Shown here piece by piece: positions 31,277 to 32,009 of a DNA stretch of 32,009 nucleotides (the first letter of the stretch is position 1; every line of letters begins with the position of its first letter). The notes under the pieces were generated by a model. It had not been told where the DNA came from and ran no database searches. It saw nothing but the letters and a program-made list of their open reading frames with translations. A program made the position numbers and the translations under genes. The stretch lies in contig JANBVO010000097.1 of the NCBI GenBank assembly GCA_030052745.1, positions 1 to 32,009 on the forward strand, read 5' to 3'. The stretch is from Pleurostoma richardsiae (lineage: Eukaryota > Ascomycota > Sordariomycetes > Calosphaeriales > Pleurostomataceae).

Positions 31277-32009
31277 TCAGCGGTCTTCTTCCGTTGTCGT
31301 GAATTCCTGAAACAGGACCAACTCGTTAAGCCGTGCGGCCAGAGCGCCCATCTGTGCATCCAGCGGATTTGTCATGGCCAGATCAAGGTCGAGAATCAAG
31401 CTTCCGCGGCCGTCTTCGCCCTTTCCGAAAGCTGCAGTTTTTGCCTTCAGCTGCTTCGCCATCTGGCCCGCCTCGGCACTGCCCATGGCCCGATTCCGAA
31501 CCGCCATCGCGAGCAAGCCCTGCGCGATTGTGCCAGCCACACGGAAGCTGCCCGAAAGGTTCTCATAGCCGGCAAGGCAGATCTGGAACCACTCCCGCCA
31601 GCCCCGATTTGGAGCATCCCGCAGCGTTGCGTTCGCAACGTATAGCAGAGCCGTATGCCAGAGGAATGTGTAGGACGGAGTAGCGAAATTGGTCATGTAC
31701 ACGAGGATGAGTCGCTTGAGCTGGTTGACGGAGGCGACGTAGACGGCCTCGGGGGTGGAATCAGGAGCAGAGAAGGACTGGACCCTTTTGGTTCGGGAAG
31801 CATCGTCGAGGAGGAACGGACGGAAGAGGTCGGTGATAGCTGCATGGTAGTAAATGCTGTATCTGTTAGATGTATGCACCCTCATTTGTCTGTCCGCCCC
31901 ACCACTGAATACATGCTGCATGTATCTCCGTCTGCCCGAGATAAAGAGGTGATGTGGCCGGTTTGACTTACTGTGCGATAACGACATTATGCGTGTTTTC
32001 GTTCCCTCT
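31277..32009 (-). CDS. fungal transcription factor, C-terminal part (5' end outside window)
   Basis: Exons on the minus strand: 32009-31972 (partial), intron 31863-31971 (GTAAGT...CTAACAG, 109 nt), 31862-31277. The spliced sequence gives NTHNVVIAQ|YSIYYHAAITDLF then RPFLL, the classic end of the fungal-specific transcription factor domain region (H-x-x-YH-x-A-x-x-x-LFRPF). Further: SVNQLKRLILVYMTNFATPS, FLWHTALLYVANATLRDA and WREWFQICLAGYENL, also typical. The Zn2Cys6 cluster would lie upstream, beyond the right edge, so it is inferred. The C-terminus (LNELVLFQEFTTTEEDR) is complete. Nothing looks broken in the visible part. Confidence 0.78.
   Translation of the reverse strand, partial: EGTKTRIMSLSHSKSNRPHHLFISGRRRYMQHVFSGGADRQMRVHTSNRYSIYYHAAITDLFRPFLLDDASRTKRVQSFSAPDSTPEAVYVASVNQLKRLILVYMTNFATPSYTFLWHTALLYVANATLRDAPNRGWREWFQICLAGYENLSGSFRVAGTIAQGLLAMAVRNRAMGSAEAGQMAKQLKAKTAAFGKGEDGRGSLILDLDLAMTNPLDAQMGALAARLNELVLFQEFTTTEEDR

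Noticed and set aside
1-32009. CRISPR arrays, bacterial operons, phage or plasmid features
   Set aside because: Spliceosomal introns and fungal families throughout; no regularly spaced direct repeats.

Overview
The window looks like nuclear DNA of a filamentous ascomycete (Pezizomycotina; a Sordariomycete is my guess, not shown). The evidence is short introns of about 44-110 nt with GT(A/G)(A/C)GT-like donors, CTAAC/CTGAC branch sites and AG acceptors; fungus-only families (Zn2Cys6 regulators, 2EXR, DUF7587-type, NACHT_N/NWD, LaeA-like methyltransferases); and a complete white collar-1 photoreceptor gene. I see no rRNA, tRNA, CRISPR array, bacterial operon or intact transposon.

Left part (1-5,100): the 3' portion of a LaeA-like methyltransferase with a degenerate SAM-binding motif, a 2EXR-domain protein, a small hypothetical on the minus strand, and a Zn2Cys6 DNA-binding-domain gene broken by a 7-bp tandem duplication. 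The stretch 5,100-7,680 holds nothing I can support. Middle part (7,680-16,550): an unresolved ORF of 308 codons, a two-exon hypothetical with a very GC3-rich end, a DUF7587-type gene with one in-frame TAG, a truncated methyltransferase N-terminus abutting a Q/P-rich gene on the other strand, an intron-containing basic protein whose upstream region carries an A/T palindrome, and a NACHT_N fragment fused to a frameshifted BTB domain. This segment reads as a set of broken accessory genes.

Right part (16,550-32,009): wc-1 on the minus strand (1044 aa, LOV/PAS plus GATA finger) with TAGG/CCTA repeats upstream; an APH-like phosphotransferase; a frameshifted Cys-rich relic; a weak hypothetical; a divergent pair made of a short-chain dehydrogenase and a Zn2Cys6 regulator sharing a 386-bp promoter; a second copy of one exon of the left-end methyltransferase; and the 3' portion of another fungal transcription factor at the right edge.

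The only functional pairing the layout suggests is the divergent SDR/Zn2Cys6 couple, which could be a regulator and its target. The most notable signal is the density of decayed self/non-self and secondary-metabolism type gene pieces (methyltransferase fragments at three places, a NACHT_N-BTB chimera, 2EXR and DUF7587 genes) beside an intact core photoreceptor. I found no clearly new system. The best candidates for a second look are the chimera, the dispersed methyltransferase exon with transition-biased divergence, and the unexplained long frame at 8273-9199.
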